From NCBI RefSeq assembly GCF_963855985.1, contig NC_087104.1, forward strand, positions 14,694,001-14,758,000: a DNA stretch of 64,000 nucleotides, in the 5' to 3' direction. Positions 37,101 to 45,448 of this stretch are shown here, one piece after another (within the stretch, counting starts at the first letter, position 1; each line of letters opens with the position of its first letter). The notes under the pieces were generated by a model. The model had not been told where the DNA came from. It saw only the letters and a program-made list of their open reading frames with translations, and did no database searches. Source of the stretch: Ostrinia nubilalis (lineage: Eukaryota > Arthropoda > Insecta > Lepidoptera > Crambidae). The position numbers and the translations under genes are program-made.

Positions 37101-37566
37101 CTAGCATCAGCCACAACAACAGAGGCCATGAACAATGAGATATCCACACTGTACAATAGTAAAGTTACACTTATGTTATTCAGTGACGCCCGAGATTGGA
37201 TTTGATTGAAGTGACAAGCACGTCGTGTGGGCGTCTGCACGACGCACTTATGGGTTTCGCAAGCTGCGCTCTAGCTAGGTAGAGTTTAGCTTGTTACGTA
37301 ATTTAAAGAAATTAAGTCAAAACAGCTGATTCGCGCATTTTTCGTGATCAGCTGTTTTAAAATACCTGAAACACGGCCGCTGGAGGCAGGTCGAGGCACA
37401 CTGTGCAGCACAGGATGCCCCCGAGCCTGTGCTCGAGCTTTTCAGTGGTTTCTTTGTCAGCGAGCTTACGCTTCTTCAACAATGGCCCTTCGTCCTCTTT
37501 TGCGTCGCATTCGACAGCGGGCTCGCTGGACGAGGGCACAGGCTCGCTCTCGGGAGCTTCAGCCAT
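25138..37566 (-). CDS. ZFTRAF1: Cysteine/histidine-rich protein 1 (zinc finger TRAF-type containing 1), 6 exons, 347 aa
   Basis: Exons in transcript order: 37366-37566, 36145-35907, 34391-34180, 32056-31896, 26920-26718, 25165-25138; phases join to 347 codons plus TGA. The RING-type finger starts with [16 protein letters not shown] in exon 1 and continues [19 protein letters not shown] and CPNCRVDIS in exon 2. A TRAF-type finger follows ([10 protein letters not shown], then [19 protein letters not shown]), then a SIAH/TRAF-like beta domain ([19 protein letters not shown]). The protein ends [10 protein letters not shown]. These match vertebrate CYHR1/ZFTRAF1 in order and length. Known biology: a RING/TRAF-finger protein reported to bind galectin-3; E3 activity is plausible but inferred. 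Exon 3 (donor) and exon 5 (both ends) are duplicated as tandem arrays in the introns. Exons are GC-rich, introns AT-rich and full of transposons. Confidence 0.93.
25410..25585. mobile_element. Foldback MITE rich in GAGC/GCTC motifs
   Basis: Perfect 17-bp arms TTGAGCATGCTCAGGCG at 25425-25441 and its complement at 25560-25576 enclose further nested palindromes (TTAAGTCGCTC...GAGCGACTTAA). This is a common kind of lepidopteran foldback sequence. It lies in the last intron of CYHR1. Confidence 0.65.
25686..25836 (+). mobile_element. RTE-type LINE 3' end with intact C-terminal codons
   Basis: One frame reads [19 protein letters not shown] and [16 protein letters not shown] followed by a stop, the conserved C-terminus of lepidopteran RTE reverse transcriptases. 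Only the last 50 codons remain, as expected for a 5'-truncated insertion. The 3' end abuts the 217-bp exon 5 array. Confidence 0.8.
25840..26712 (-). repeat. 217-bp tandem array: CYHR1 exon 5 end, splice donor and a tRNA-like segment
   Basis: The complement of the exon 5 donor (CTCACCGGAACTG) occurs at 25840, 26057, 26274 and 26491 at an exact 217-bp spacing, and at 26713 in the authentic exon (222 bp away). Each unit holds about 105 bp identical to the exon 5 3' part (from [13 protein letters not shown] to KAIQFR), the donor, and about 110 bp of intron with a tRNA-like sequence. Copies are nearly identical apart from small indels in the copy next to the exon. Confidence 0.93.
26605..26690 (-). 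mobile_element. tRNA-derived SINE-like segment (repeated in each array unit)
   Basis: On the minus strand an A box TGGTGTAGTGG (complement at 26656-26666) and a B box GGTTCGATTCCCGC (complement at 26612-26625) are at tRNA-like spacing, with a perfect 5-bp T stem. The acceptor arms do not pair, so it is not a usable tRNA. The other three units keep the B box but have lost part of the A box. It may drive RNA polymerase III transcription, which is inference. Confidence 0.6.
26961..27174. mobile_element. Foldback MITE with long near-perfect arms and TA flanks
   Basis: Arms of about 85 bp starting AAGCCTGGTCCGTGAGCACG pair across a short GC-rich centre. TA lies at both edges (26961-26962 and 27173-27174), consistent with a Tc1/mariner-type target duplication. 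It has inserted 41 bp upstream of the CYHR1 exon 5 acceptor. Confidence 0.85.
27180..27745 (-). repeat. Higher-order tandem array containing the CYHR1 exon 5 acceptor junction
   Basis: Six copies of the exon 5 start with its acceptor (complement GGATTATCTGCAAGG and variants) follow one another. They alternate between a short monomer (GGCTTGCTCTTGAGG, CACAAACGACG) and a longer one (GGCTTGCCCTTTAGG, TTGATCAAACGACGACG). The dimer period is 203-207 bp: GGCTTGCTCT is at 27298, 27501 and 27708, and GGCTTGCCCT at 27391 and 27594. The array sits upstream, in the transcript, of the authentic acceptor. Confidence 0.88.
27776..27950 (-). mobile_element. RTE-type LINE 3' end, degraded
   Basis: The minus strand reads [19 protein letters not shown] and [10 protein letters not shown], the RTE C-terminus, followed by CTGATGATGATG-type tail sequence. 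The 3' end faces the exon 5 acceptor array. Confidence 0.75.
28021..28165. mobile_element. MITE with about 45-bp inverted termini
   Basis: CTGAACTGTCC and GACATTGACAGCGGGGCGCCACC on the left pair imperfectly with GGTAGCGCCCCCCTGTCATTG and GGACAGTTCAGC on the right. No protein is encoded. Confidence 0.7.
29155..29225. repeat. Short direct repeats of GCAAGCTGAATTAGTT
   Basis: GCAAGCTGAATTAGTTGCAA-type units occur three times within 60 bp, a local slippage or unequal-exchange product in a CYHR1 intron. Confidence 0.6.
29250..29526. mobile_element. Foldback MITE with long arms and nested centre palindrome
   Basis: The left arm (GACAGATAATTAGAAAATAT... near 29279) pairs with the right arm (...ATATTTTCTAATTATCTGTC near 29481) over about 85 bp with few mismatches. 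A second palindrome (GAGTTGAAATGGCGCG with CGCGACATTTCAACTC) sits in the centre. Confidence 0.8.
29700..30200. repeat. Unclassified dispersed repeat fragments
   Basis: Related tracts near 29728-29800 and 30070-30120 share GAGCTGGAATG and CATAG. A GGGACACCCTGTATA terminus lies near 29988-30002 and is typical of a DNA transposon end. The minus-strand frame here follows repeat sequence and is not considered a gene. Confidence 0.4.
30600..31170. mobile_element. Second copy of the 'accgactcc' inverted-repeat family, degraded
   Basis: TACCTATGCACCTTCAGTGG then TAAAACCAACTCCAAAACG resembles the left end of the 2-kb element at 6395-6505. TTGTTTTGGAGTC near 31140 matches the opposite end, and ATCAGTATCCAAATT near 30786 pairs with AATTTGGATACTGAT near 31067. 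A different repeat is embedded at 30845-30950. Confidence 0.5.
30845..30950. repeat. Common lepidopteran interspersed repeat fragment
   Basis: TGTGACAGGAGGCAAACGAG then CGGATCACCTG, GATTACCGTC and GACACCCGCAG is a very widespread lepidopteran repeat whose superfamily I cannot assign. A second fragment is at 62249-62315. Confidence 0.6.
32236..32425. mobile_element. Two RTE 3'-end fragments in inverted orientation
   Basis: The minus strand from about 32310 reads [16 protein letters not shown], an RTE C-terminus. Immediately to the right, TAGGTGGACCGACGATCTGG then AAGGTCGCGGGAAG reads as the same region in plus orientation. The join suggests an inverted (twin-primed or rearranged) insertion. 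Confidence 0.6.
33819..34179 (-). repeat. 71-bp tandem array containing the CYHR1 exon 3 end and splice donor
   Basis: The complement of the exon 3 donor (ACTCACCATTGAAGG) starts at 33819, 33890, 33961, 34032 and 34103, then at 34174 in the authentic exon, an exact 71-bp period. Each unit carries 16 bp of exon (AAGATCACCTTCAATG), the donor GTGAGTC and about 48 bp of intron. The outermost copy (33819) is the most diverged. Confidence 0.95.
34500..34620. repeat. Lepidopteran dispersed repeat, GC-richer
   Basis: The tract containing GTGAGGTGCGCTGAATTTTG then GTGCGTGCGCGCCGC and CAAACCGCGCTCGG resembles a known kind of lepidopteran dispersed repeat. It is not coding. Confidence 0.35.
34924..35088 (-). 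other. Candidate cassette exon in CYHR1 intron 2 (165 nt, in phase)
   Basis: The minus strand has a pyrimidine-rich acceptor (CCGTTCTCCTCAG/G at 35088) and a donor (CGCAG/GTGCGT at 34924). Between them are 165 nt, with no stop in the frame that would be entered from exon 2 (phase 2), and they leave in phase 2 toward exon 3. Residues include [17 protein letters not shown] and [18 protein letters not shown]. It is GC-rich like the true exons. Inclusion would add 55 residues inside the TRAF-type finger region, which argues against a simple functional isoform. It could be an exon of an unrelated or dead gene: the frame also stays open upstream to an ATG at 35159. A 15-bp inverted repeat (34881-34895, 35017-35031) overlaps it. 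Confidence 0.35.
35746..35876. mobile_element. Foldback MITE
   Basis: AAAGGTTCGGCCAAACCAACGCGATCA-like sequence on the left (about 35747-35772) pairs with TGATCGCGTTGGTTTGGTCAAACCTTT on the right. An inner pair (GCGTGCAGCAATGGCGA with TCGCCATCGCTGCACGC) continues the hairpin. It lies 31 bp from the exon 2 donor of CYHR1. Confidence 0.75.
36146..37365 (-). other. CYHR1 intron 1, nothing else recognised
   Basis: AT-rich sequence without a supported gene or clear transposon ends. The short frame at 36769-37038 has no recognisable domain. Confidence 0.45.
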
Positions 37567-38441
37567 TGCGCGAAAATCAAATTAGCAAAACACAGACAAA
37601 TATGACAGATCAACGCTACAAAGGCGATTGACGACTGATAAAAACAAACCAAATTTGGAATAGACGACAACAACACAACAAAGAGAAAAATTATAGTGAT
37701 GGGCGATATAGGCTTAGTGTTTTTTCAATCGTTATCGTATATTCAATTACACTCGTATAAAATGTCACTTGATAAAATTAAACGAACTGTCCCGTTATAA
37801 GGACTTAAAAACGAATGGAACGCTTCTCATACGGTTTTTAACCGAATCAAAAACTCGTAACGAAACCCCAATCAATTAATTATCGAGTTGTTTTGATCGC
37901 TTACCGATTTAAAAGACCTTGAGCAACCAGCACCCAGTGGAGAGTACTAAAGTGATTATGGAGAAATCAGTCAGTTCTAGATAAAGAAATCTATTTTTCT
38001 TATTCGGTGCCTACCTAAAAGAATCGAGTGAAGTCACATCACTATAGATATTTTTTTAAACAGCGCCATCTAGTCCTGAACTCCCAAATTATGCAAAGCT
38101 TGTAGCAGCAAAAAAGGTTGTGGCTATAGATTTAAAATAATTTAATAAAAATATGTTTTGTATTTGATTTGAATCAGTGTTTTAAAAAATATTTTATTTT
38201 ATCTTACTTTATGGGGTTGATTGAATAGCTTAGTACAACATAAAAATCAAAGAAACATTTATGAATACCAAATTATATATTAAATTAAATTTATTTGTTG
38301 TAATTTTAATTGAATATGTACACTGCACACTGTTCAAAAACACCACATTACAAAATTCGTCTGTAGAAGTCACACTCAGCTCTTGTGCTTGAGAAAAAAA
38401 TACTTTTATGGCTTAACTTTCTCATAAGCCTTGGTTTCAAG

Positions 38442-39305
38442 TCACATCTTAGTTTTCTTAGGGAGAGATCCAAAGGCAGAGATGACGGTGCTCTTGGTGC
38501 CCGTGACGTTGCTGGTGAGCGGCTGCTGCAGCAGGCCGGGCTGCTTGATGGCGGGCTTGGTGCCCACGTTCGGCGCAGCCTGGTCCCACTTAGACTTTCT
38601 TTTTTTCTCATCATCACTTTCTGGTTTCTTTGCAACACCTGTTATAAAATCAATCTTAGATAATTTATCTTTCTTTTCCTTTTCTCTCCTATCCATTTCA
38701 AATTTTTGTACTCGCGACAATTCATCATAATATGATTCTTTACCCCATTTCAGCGGGTCATATATTTCAGGAGGATAGTTAGTGTCTAGCTCGTTTATAT
38801 CACAAAATTGAATTAGTTTCTCATAAATACTGGGATTCCTAAAGTTCTTTTTGTCTTGAATTATTCTATTCATGTCTAGGCCTTCGCTCAACATGCGACT
38901 GTAGAACTTGGCTATGGATTCCTGCAGTTCCTTGGGGCACTTGCCCGGCGGCTCCGGCGGTATGCTGACGCCGTCCTGCGAGTCGTCGGGGTCCGAGCGC
39001 GGGATGGCTTCATCGGTATCGGTTTCCATTGACAAACGTCGCATATCATCTTGATCTTCAGCGTTCGGCGACAACTGCTCTTCATCCGAAACTATGGTGT
39101 CATCTACATATGAAACCAGGCGCCTTTTGGGAGACGGTGGTGCAGATGAAGATTTAGTGCCTTCCTCAGCCTTTTTTGGACTGACGGGCGCAGAATGGAC
39201 AACTTTTGGATCCTCTTTTTCAGGTGTCTGTTCATCAACAATGCTTTCCTCTCCCTCGGAGTCTGTGTAGGTAGCTGTAAGTGATGCTAAGGCTTGAGAT
39301 GTCAT
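38442..39305 (-). CDS. SAP30BP: SAP30-binding protein (SAP30BP / HCNGP), intronless, 287 aa
   Basis: SAP30BP is a nuclear protein that binds the SAP30 corepressor subunit and also works in splicing of short introns. The N-terminal half is acidic and Ser/Pro-rich (DSEGEESIVDE, SPKRRLVSYVDDTIV). The conserved HCNGP domain follows: IPPEPPGKCPKELQ, FYSRMLSEGLDMNRII, NPSIYEKLIQFCDI. A lysine-rich region comes next, and the KRKSKWDQAAP and TGTKSTVISAFGSLPKK tail is typical of the family. The family length (about 300 aa) is respected and the ATG at 39305 starts the frame. A minus-strand AATAAA is at 38295-38290. The gene is in tandem with, and upstream of, CYHR1. Confidence 0.95.
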   Translation of the reverse strand: MTSQALASLTATYTDSEGEESIVDEQTPEKEDPKVVHSAPVSPKKAEEGTKSSSAPPSPKRRLVSYVDDTIVSDEEQLSPNAEDQDDMRRLSMETDTDEAIPRSDPDDSQDGVSIPPEPPGKCPKELQESIAKFYSRMLSEGLDMNRIIQDKKNFRNPSIYEKLIQFCDINELDTNYPPEIYDPLKWGKESYYDELSRVQKFEMDRREKEKKDKLSKIDFITGVAKKPESDDEKKRKSKWDQAAPNVGTKPAIKQPGLLQQPLTSNVTGTKSTVISAFGSLPKKTKM

Positions 39306-39738
39306 TTTGGGAATTTCTTGCGACTCAGTCTCGGTTTATTGGTTATTCACTAATAATATTATTGAATTTTTATCAGAAATCAAAATTCCGTAAAATTGGT
39401 ACACTGACAACATAGTCTATGACTGACAACCACCAGTGTTGCCAGTTGGGTCTAGTCAGAAATTACCAGAAATATAAAAAAAAGTTACCTTTTTGAATAA
39501 AAAGTAACCGATGTTATGTAAGGTAACCGGTGCGGAGCGATGATTGTGTAAGGTTGTTCCTGGATGGAAAATGAATACAATTGATAATCTAAATTCGAAA
39601 AGTGACCAGTCGTATAAAAACGTTTCATGGATTTGCGTTTTATTATCGAAAAACATTCGCTAAAACTCATTTTTTTTAACAAATAATAAATCAAATTAAG
39701 TTTAAATGCACTTTATGACATAATTTTTAAATTGTCAC
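39306..39738. other. Upstream region of SAP30BP; no gene
   Basis: AT-rich intergenic DNA between SAP30BP and a hAT insertion. The two minus-strand frames here lack recognisable domains. Confidence 0.4.
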
Positions 39739-40448
39739 TAGAGATGGGTTTCCACCCGGGTAAAAACCCACATGAGGGTAAAAACCCAATAAAAACCCGT
39801 TTCATTCCACCCGTGGGTGTTTACACCGGGTGAAAACAAATAATTTTATAATTATTTCAATTGGTATCTTTTCTTTATTTTTATTGAATTTTTCTCATTT
39901 AAGTTTATTGATTAATAAGTAATAAGTCAAATTTAACACTAATATGCATTTATATCGTGGCCAAATCGTAAAATTGATCACGTTATGATGATGTGACCAA
40001 TTATTTTATAAAATGGTGTTATTTCAAGAATCGTTGAACCGATTTAGAAGAAATTTAGTAGGAATACAATAATTTGTGATCATGGCAAGGACATGGAGGG
40101 GGGGGATGCCAAAGATGCCAAACTCTCTCTTTGATGACATTACGGTATAAAGTTACAAATAACAACACCAACTACAAAGTACTTCTGCTTAAAAACTTGA
40201 AATCGAACCGCCCTTCCGCCACTGTAACGCATTGTAACGTTTTTCAAGACCTCCTCTCCCCCCAGATTGCATTACGTAACACTAGAATGCCCCCTTAGCA
40301 ACAAATACCACTTCTCACTTTAAAAAAAAGCTTTTTTTGTTTTCACCCACCAGAATGGGTGATAATGGGTAAAAACCGGGTTTTTACCCAAATCACCCGG
40401 TTTTAACCCAATCGGGTGAAATGGGTTTTTACCCACTACCCATCTCTA
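39739..40448. mobile_element. Non-autonomous hAT element with 8-bp target duplication
   Basis: The element starts TAGAGATGGGT and ends ACCCATCTCTA, and is flanked by ATTGTCAC at 39731-39738 and 40449-40456, the 8-bp duplication of hAT transposons. Both subterminal regions are built of reiterated, self-complementary ACCCGGGT/GGGTAAAAACCC motifs. No transposase is encoded. It lies in the shared upstream region of SAP30BP and TRAPPC11. Confidence 0.92.
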
Positions 40449-41195
40449 ATTGTCACTATTAATATTTTTTACTAATAACCTGTAAAAGTTAATTCTACAA
40501 TTTCTGAAAAATCACCTAAAAGTAACCTTCTGGCAACACTGACAACCACAGATGATGCTGTCAACCACATGTCAAATAAAACTGACTTTTAATATTCCGT
40601 TCTAAAATGAATTATGTTCAATTTCATCGAATATTTTTATTATAAATATATCCATTTTTTAGCCTTAATTCTTACGAGCTAATATACATCAAACTCTATC
40701 TCATCCGTGCATCAATGCGCAGACAGAACTCACAAATCATTCAGAAGAATTTAATACGCAAGACCTCAGAGCGACAAGCGCGACATGTTTAGGAAAAAAA
40801 TATCTCAATCTATACTATTTCCGAACGAAAATCGCAACGCATACAAAATGCGTTTCATTTCATGCAACAAAATAATCCACACGTATTTCCTTGTTTACTC
40901 TTTTTTAAAAGAACCTTAAACCAAAGTTAGATTTAAATTGATCTTAAAGTTTCTTGACTTAAAACTGCATTTAGATTTTTGTTACTTTTTATGTTGTACA
41001 TTGTATGAATTGGGTATCAAAATCTATTAATTGAATAACGGAACTTAACAGCTGTCAAAATAGTGACATTTAATTTTGACGAAGGATGGGGGTGTTGGAA
41101 ATCCTCAAAATCAAAAAACATTTTGCCCAATCTTGTGATTACTAATTGTGATATGCAAAAATAGTAGGAACACTAGTCCCAGTGCCACTACAGGG

Positions 41196-44100
41196 ATGGC
41201 AGTGCAACCCAGTGATTATACCGATTTTCCGCCCGAGATAATACTGAAGCCATTGGCGCTGATCGGGCTCTCGGGATTGGATGCAGTGAACAATGCGGTG
41301 CACAAGGAGATATGGGACGCGTTCTCCAACAACAGGCGGCCCGACCGAGCCGCGGTGCGCTTCAAGCTGCTCAACAACACCTTCGAGTTCCCCGTAGTGA
41401 AACCCAAAAGAAACTCGTACGAATGGTACATTCCCAAGGGAATTCTGAAGAAGAACTGGATTCACAAACGAACATCCCTGATTCCCGCGGTCGTCGTACT
41501 GTTTTATGACATGGAATGGAACGATCCGCAGTGGAACGAGAAGATAATAGAATGCGCGTCGAAGGTGCAGTCCATACGAGCCGCGGTGGAGGGGCACGCC
41601 ACGCGCGTGTGTGTGGTGGTGCTGCAGGGCGGGCAGGCGCCGCCGCCCTCCGAGTACATGCTGGGCGCCGAGCGCGCGCAGGCGCTCTGCTCCGCGTGCG
41701 AAATACAATCCAAGTCTCTGTTCGTTCTTCCCCACAGTGATCACCTCATGGGTTACATTATTCGCTTGGAGAATGCTTTTTATGATATCGCTCAAAATTA
41801 CTATCATCACGAAACGAAGAACATCAAGCAGCACAGGGATCATCTGAACAAAACGACGCATCAGTATTTGTTTGTGAGACACCAGTTTAAGTTGGGATAT
41901 CTGAATGAGTTAAAACAGGATTTAAGTACAGCCCACAAACACTACATGCACGCCTACAACAACCTGCTGGAGACCAGGACGGTGGACACCAATATGCACG
42001 AGGTGAGGACGGTCGCGGGGTACATCAATTACAAGCTCTGTAAGCTGCTCTTCGCTCTGAACTTGCCTCGGGATGCGATCGCCCAGCTCAAGTCCCACCT
42101 GGAAAGGTACAAGAGCAGGGTGGGTGCCACCGAGCTTCTCTTTGAGCACTATGCGTGGATCGCCCGGCAGTACAGTGCCTTTGGAGAACTTTTTGATGAG
42201 GCCATCAGGGCAGGTCTTCCAGGAATTCAGTCGCAGCACCCGGGCTTTTACTACCAGTATGCTGCACAGTTTACAGTCAAAAGAAGGCAGGCTATGAGGT
42301 CAGTTTGTAGCGAGGCAACCAAATATCCTCCCCCTCCTGATCCGATGGAAGGTATAGTAGAGTACTATGGGCAGAGGCCGTGGCGCCCGGGACGCCTCAG
42401 CGCCGACCCGCATGACCCTCAGAAGGAGCAGGCGGCTGTGCTGGCACTGCAGTACAATGAGAGAGTGTTCAACCACTCAGCAATGATTATTAGTTTTTTG
42501 GGCTGTGCTATATCTCAGTTTAAAACATTTCATTCTCCCAGAATGAGAAAACAGTTAGTGGTTGAAATGGCCAATGAGTATTACTATTCAGCAGATTATG
42601 GAAAAGCATTGACCCTGTTGAGTCATATGCTCTGGGATTATAGGAGAGAAAAATGGTGGTTCTTAGCCTCACATGTTCTGAACAGAGCATTACAAAGTGC
42701 CTATTTGTCAGCTAAAATACAAGATTATGTGCAGCTCTCAATAGAGGCACTATCTAAGCATATCCAAGTGCCAAACAAAGACAAAAGCAGAATATTTAAA
42801 AACATAATGTCAGTACTTAACATGAACATACCTGGGCCAGAGCCAGATGTCCCAGTCAATTCACAGAACAAGGCACTGGAAATATGGCAGGCAGCTATAG
42901 AAAAGGATCCATTTGTGATAGTTGTGGACATGGTTAACATTTCCAGTTTTCTGGAAGTTAAACCAAAATTCAAACAGCAAAGGTACAGGATGGATGAAAT
43001 AATAGAAGTAGAAATATATGTTAGATTGACATATGAAACTGTTTTGGAAGCAATAAAAGCCTTTATCACCATATCCAGTGCCTCAGAGTCCATTGAAATT
43101 CCCATTACTCATGATGGAAATAACACAATTACACTGGAAGGTGGTAAAGTTAAAAGGTTCTTGTGTCATTTTAAACCAAACCCTCATGATAATGGGTCAG
43201 AGTTACATATCAAGAATGTATCATTCATATTAGGCTCTGAGAAGAAGAGGAAAATCATGATGAATTTCAAAATCGATGACAACAAAGCAATAGAACCTGC
43301 TGTTCATCCAGAACTCCTTCATTTCATTTTGAGCCCCAAAGCAGACTTTGAATTTGATTGTATTGTGCCTTTGACTGCTGCCTCGATTACACCAAGAGAA
43401 TGTAAATTGTCTATAAGTATAAATAATTCTAGTCCTGCACTCCAGGGAGAGTGGTTTCCCACAACATTCACCATCACAAACAATGAAAATAGTCCAGTGT
43501 ATGATGTCAAGTTTGCACTCTCTTTGTTGAGTTCTCCTGACAATCCAAATCCTGAGTCAGTTACAGAGTTAAGTCTGAAGGAAGGAGAGTCCCAAACACA
43601 GCCCCTTCAGATAAAAGCAGGTGCTATTCACAAGTATTCTCAGCACTCCATTTCATTTTACCTAAAGACTAACAGAACAGCCACTGCAACAGTTCAAATA
43701 AAAGTATCATACTTAATAGATCTTCCTGAAATATCAAAACTTGAATGTGTTAAAGATTTCACCACTAAAATCACAGTTATAAAACCTTTTGAAGTTTCCA
43801 CTAACTTTGTATCAATGACTTTCAAGCCTGTTTCAAAATGCTTTGTAGATGATCCTTTCATAGTCATGCCACAAATAAAGATCCTAAGCCCATGGGATTT
43901 ATTGATTGTAGATACAGAATTAGAGCTATTGGATTGTTTCAATTATTCTGATGATACAAAACCACCATCTTGTATCAGTGACTTAGAGGTAGCTGAGAAG
44001 AATATAGCATCAGATGCAGTATGCATCCAAGCCAAGTACAAGCCTAACGATACTCCCACCAGAGTGGGTCTATACAATATTAAATGGAGACGAAAAAATA

Positions 44101-44510
44101 ATGGTGACGGTCACTGTGTGATGAGTACCACCGCCTTGTCAGGGCTGCCAATAGACGACTGTCCCATTGCAATTGAAGTCAATTATCCTGAAGTAGTGGA
44201 GGTTCAGACATCTGTTCCCTTGAAGTGTACTTTGATTGGAAAGACTAATACCCCAATAAGGCTGAGCCTGACGGTGGAGGGCACAGACTTCTACATGTTC
44301 TCGGGGTACAAGAAGCTGGCTGTGACAGTCCCGCCCAATGACCGAGTGGAGCTGTGCTACAACATCCACCCACTGCTAACAGGGAACACCACCCCTCCCC
44401 GATTAAAAGCCACGGTCTTGGGTGATACTGCAAATCAAGATGTTATAAGAGAAATGTTTGAGAAAATCTTTCCACAGAATATATTTGTTATGCCTAAGTA
44501 CAATAAATAA
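41196..44510 (+). CDS. TRAPPC11: Trafficking protein particle complex subunit 11 (TRAPPC11, gryzun), intronless, 1104 aa
   Basis: TRAPPC11 is a subunit of the metazoan TRAPPIII complex, acting at the ER-Golgi intermediate compartment and in autophagy and glycosylation. The protein has the conserved N-terminus (FPPEIILKPLALIGLSGLD, KRNSYEWYIPKGILKKNW), then the foie-gras domain (RLENAFYDIAQNYY, LNKTTHQYLFVRHQFKLGY, GFYYQYAAQF) around residues 200-480, then beta-rich gryzun C-terminal regions. Length fits the human protein (1133 aa). The first ATG followed by conserved sequence is at 41196; the frame is open to 41148, but that upstream codon is GTG. No intron interrupts 3.3 kb. The first third is GC-rich and the middle AT-rich within one frame. 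An AATAAA lies at 44614. Confidence 0.97.
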   Translation: MAVQPSDYTDFPPEIILKPLALIGLSGLDAVNNAVHKEIWDAFSNNRRPDRAAVRFKLLNNTFEFPVVKPKRNSYEWYIPKGILKKNWIHKRTSLIPAVVVLFYDMEWNDPQWNEKIIECASKVQSIRAAVEGHATRVCVVVLQGGQAPPPSEYMLGAERAQALCSACEIQSKSLFVLPHSDHLMGYIIRLENAFYDIAQNYYHHETKNIKQHRDHLNKTTHQYLFVRHQFKLGYLNELKQDLSTAHKHYMHAYNNLLETRTVDTNMHEVRTVAGYINYKLCKLLFALNLPRDAIAQLKSHLERYKSRVGATELLFEHYAWIARQYSAFGELFDEAIRAGLPGIQSQHPGFYYQYAAQFTVKRRQAMRSVCSEATKYPPPPDPMEGIVEYYGQRPWRPGRLSADPHDPQKEQAAVLALQYNERVFNHSAMIISFLGCAISQFKTFHSPRMRKQLVVEMANEYYYSADYGKALTLLSHMLWDYRREKWWFLASHVLNRALQSAYLSAKIQDYVQLSIEALSKHIQVPNKDKSRIFKNIMSVLNMNIPGPEPDVPVNSQNKALEIWQAAIEKDPFVIVVDMVNISSFLEVKPKFKQQRYRMDEIIEVEIYVRLTYETVLEAIKAFITISSASESIEIPITHDGNNTITLEGGKVKRFLCHFKPNPHDNGSELHIKNVSFILGSEKKRKIMMNFKIDDNKAIEPAVHPELLHFILSPKADFEFDCIVPLTAASITPRECKLSISINNSSPALQGEWFPTTFTITNNENSPVYDVKFALSLLSSPDNPNPESVTELSLKEGESQTQPLQIKAGAIHKYSQHSISFYLKTNRTATATVQIKVSYLIDLPEISKLECVKDFTTKITVIKPFEVSTNFVSMTFKPVSKCFVDDPFIVMPQIKILSPWDLLIVDTELELLDCFNYSDDTKPPSCISDLEVAEKNIASDAVCIQAKYKPNDTPTRVGLYNIKWRRKNNGDGHCVMSTTALSGLPIDDCPIAIEVNYPEVVEVQTSVPLKCTLIGKTNTPIRLSLTVEGTDFYMFSGYKKLAVTVPPNDRVELCYNIHPLLTGNTTPPRLKATVLGDTANQDVIREMFEKIFPQNIFVMPKYNK

Positions 44511-44749
44511 ATTGTATGAAGAAATGTTATTCCTTCTTATATTCAGAATTGTAAATAATTATGAACAAAATGTATAAGTTATATTGTAGAGTTACCTTGT
44601 AATTAATTTTAATAATAAATTCAGTTATTTGTTACCTGCTCTTTACTTCTTTCCCATTTCAAAGAAAACATACATACCAAAATTCATTGGCTAGAATAGG
44701 AAAAAATAAAAGCATTTTTAAAAAGTAGGTATATTTATTAATCACAGAA

Positions 44750-45448
44750 TTAATCTTTACGCAACTCAAACTTCTCCTCTTGAATACCATTGGCCGTGAT
44801 GATTAGGATGTAAATGCAGTCTCCTGTGTAGATGTCTCTCTCTGCCGCACTGATGAACACATCTTTGAGCAGAGCCAGGGCCTTCTCTCGGGGGAGAGGC
44901 GCCTCGGTGACGTTCTGCATGTTCTTGAGGCCGATCTGGTTGTCGAGCAGCGGCTGCAGCTGCGCGCCGGCCGAGCCGCCCGCGCGGTAGTTGGAGCGCT
45001 CGCAGTGGCCGATGGGGTCGTAGCTGTACACGCAGCCGCGCCCGTCGGCGTCCAGCCCGGCCAGCACGTTGGACACGTAGTACGGGAAGAAGCGCTTGTA
45101 ATACAGCATCGTGGACAGCATCTGCGCTACCGCCGGCGTGGACATGGACTTGTTGTGGTCGTGCTCGTACATCTGCATGCGCGCCTGCAGCAGCCGCGTC
45201 AGCGTCAGCGTGTCGCACCAGCAGCCCGTGGCGCCCAGCACCGTCCGCTCCGACAGCTTGAACAGTTTCTTCTGTTCCCTTGTGTAAATGGAGAACCCCG
45301 TGCTGAGACGAGTGTCTGCCCCGATCACGGCATAGTCGTCGCCGGCGATGGCGACGACGCTTCCTCCGTTGTCTGCGTAGGGCTCGAAGCGGACTTGTTT
45401 GGCGCCGGGTACGGCATATTCGGGAAAGTTTCCACTTACGTTCAACAT
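44750..45448 (-). CDS. PSMB1: Proteasome subunit beta type-1 (20S beta-6), 232 aa
   Basis: This is the beta-6 subunit of the 20S core particle, a structural beta subunit without its own active site. The body begins GGSVVAIAGDDYAVIGADTR, the beta-subunit signature, followed by TRLLQARMQMYEHDHNK, MLYYKRFFPYYVSNVLAGLD and YSYDPIGHCERSNYRAGG. A short pro-region of about 27 residues precedes the Gly-Gly-Ser that replaces the catalytic threonine, as in all PSMB1. It is intronless, and an AATAAA (minus) is at 44739-44734, just after the stop. It is divergent from DAD1, with 455 bp between start codons. Confidence 0.97.
   Translation of the reverse strand: MLNVSGNFPEYAVPGAKQVRFEPYADNGGSVVAIAGDDYAVIGADTRLSTGFSIYTREQKKLFKLSERTVLGATGCWCDTLTLTRLLQARMQMYEHDHNKSMSTPAVAQMLSTMLYYKRFFPYYVSNVLAGLDADGRGCVYSYDPIGHCERSNYRAGGSAGAQLQPLLDNQIGLKNMQNVTEAPLPREKALALLKDVFISAAERDIYTGDCIYILIITANGIQEEKFELRKD

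Noticed and set aside
41148..41195. Upstream extension of the TRAPPC11 frame to 41148
   Set aside because: The first codon is GTG, and these residues are not conserved in the family; the ATG at 41196 leads directly into conserved sequence.
41142..41882. 246-codon antisense frame opposite TRAPPC11
   Set aside because: It lies wholly opposite strongly conserved TRAPPC11 codons and shows no recognisable domain; it is a shadow frame of GC-rich coding DNA.
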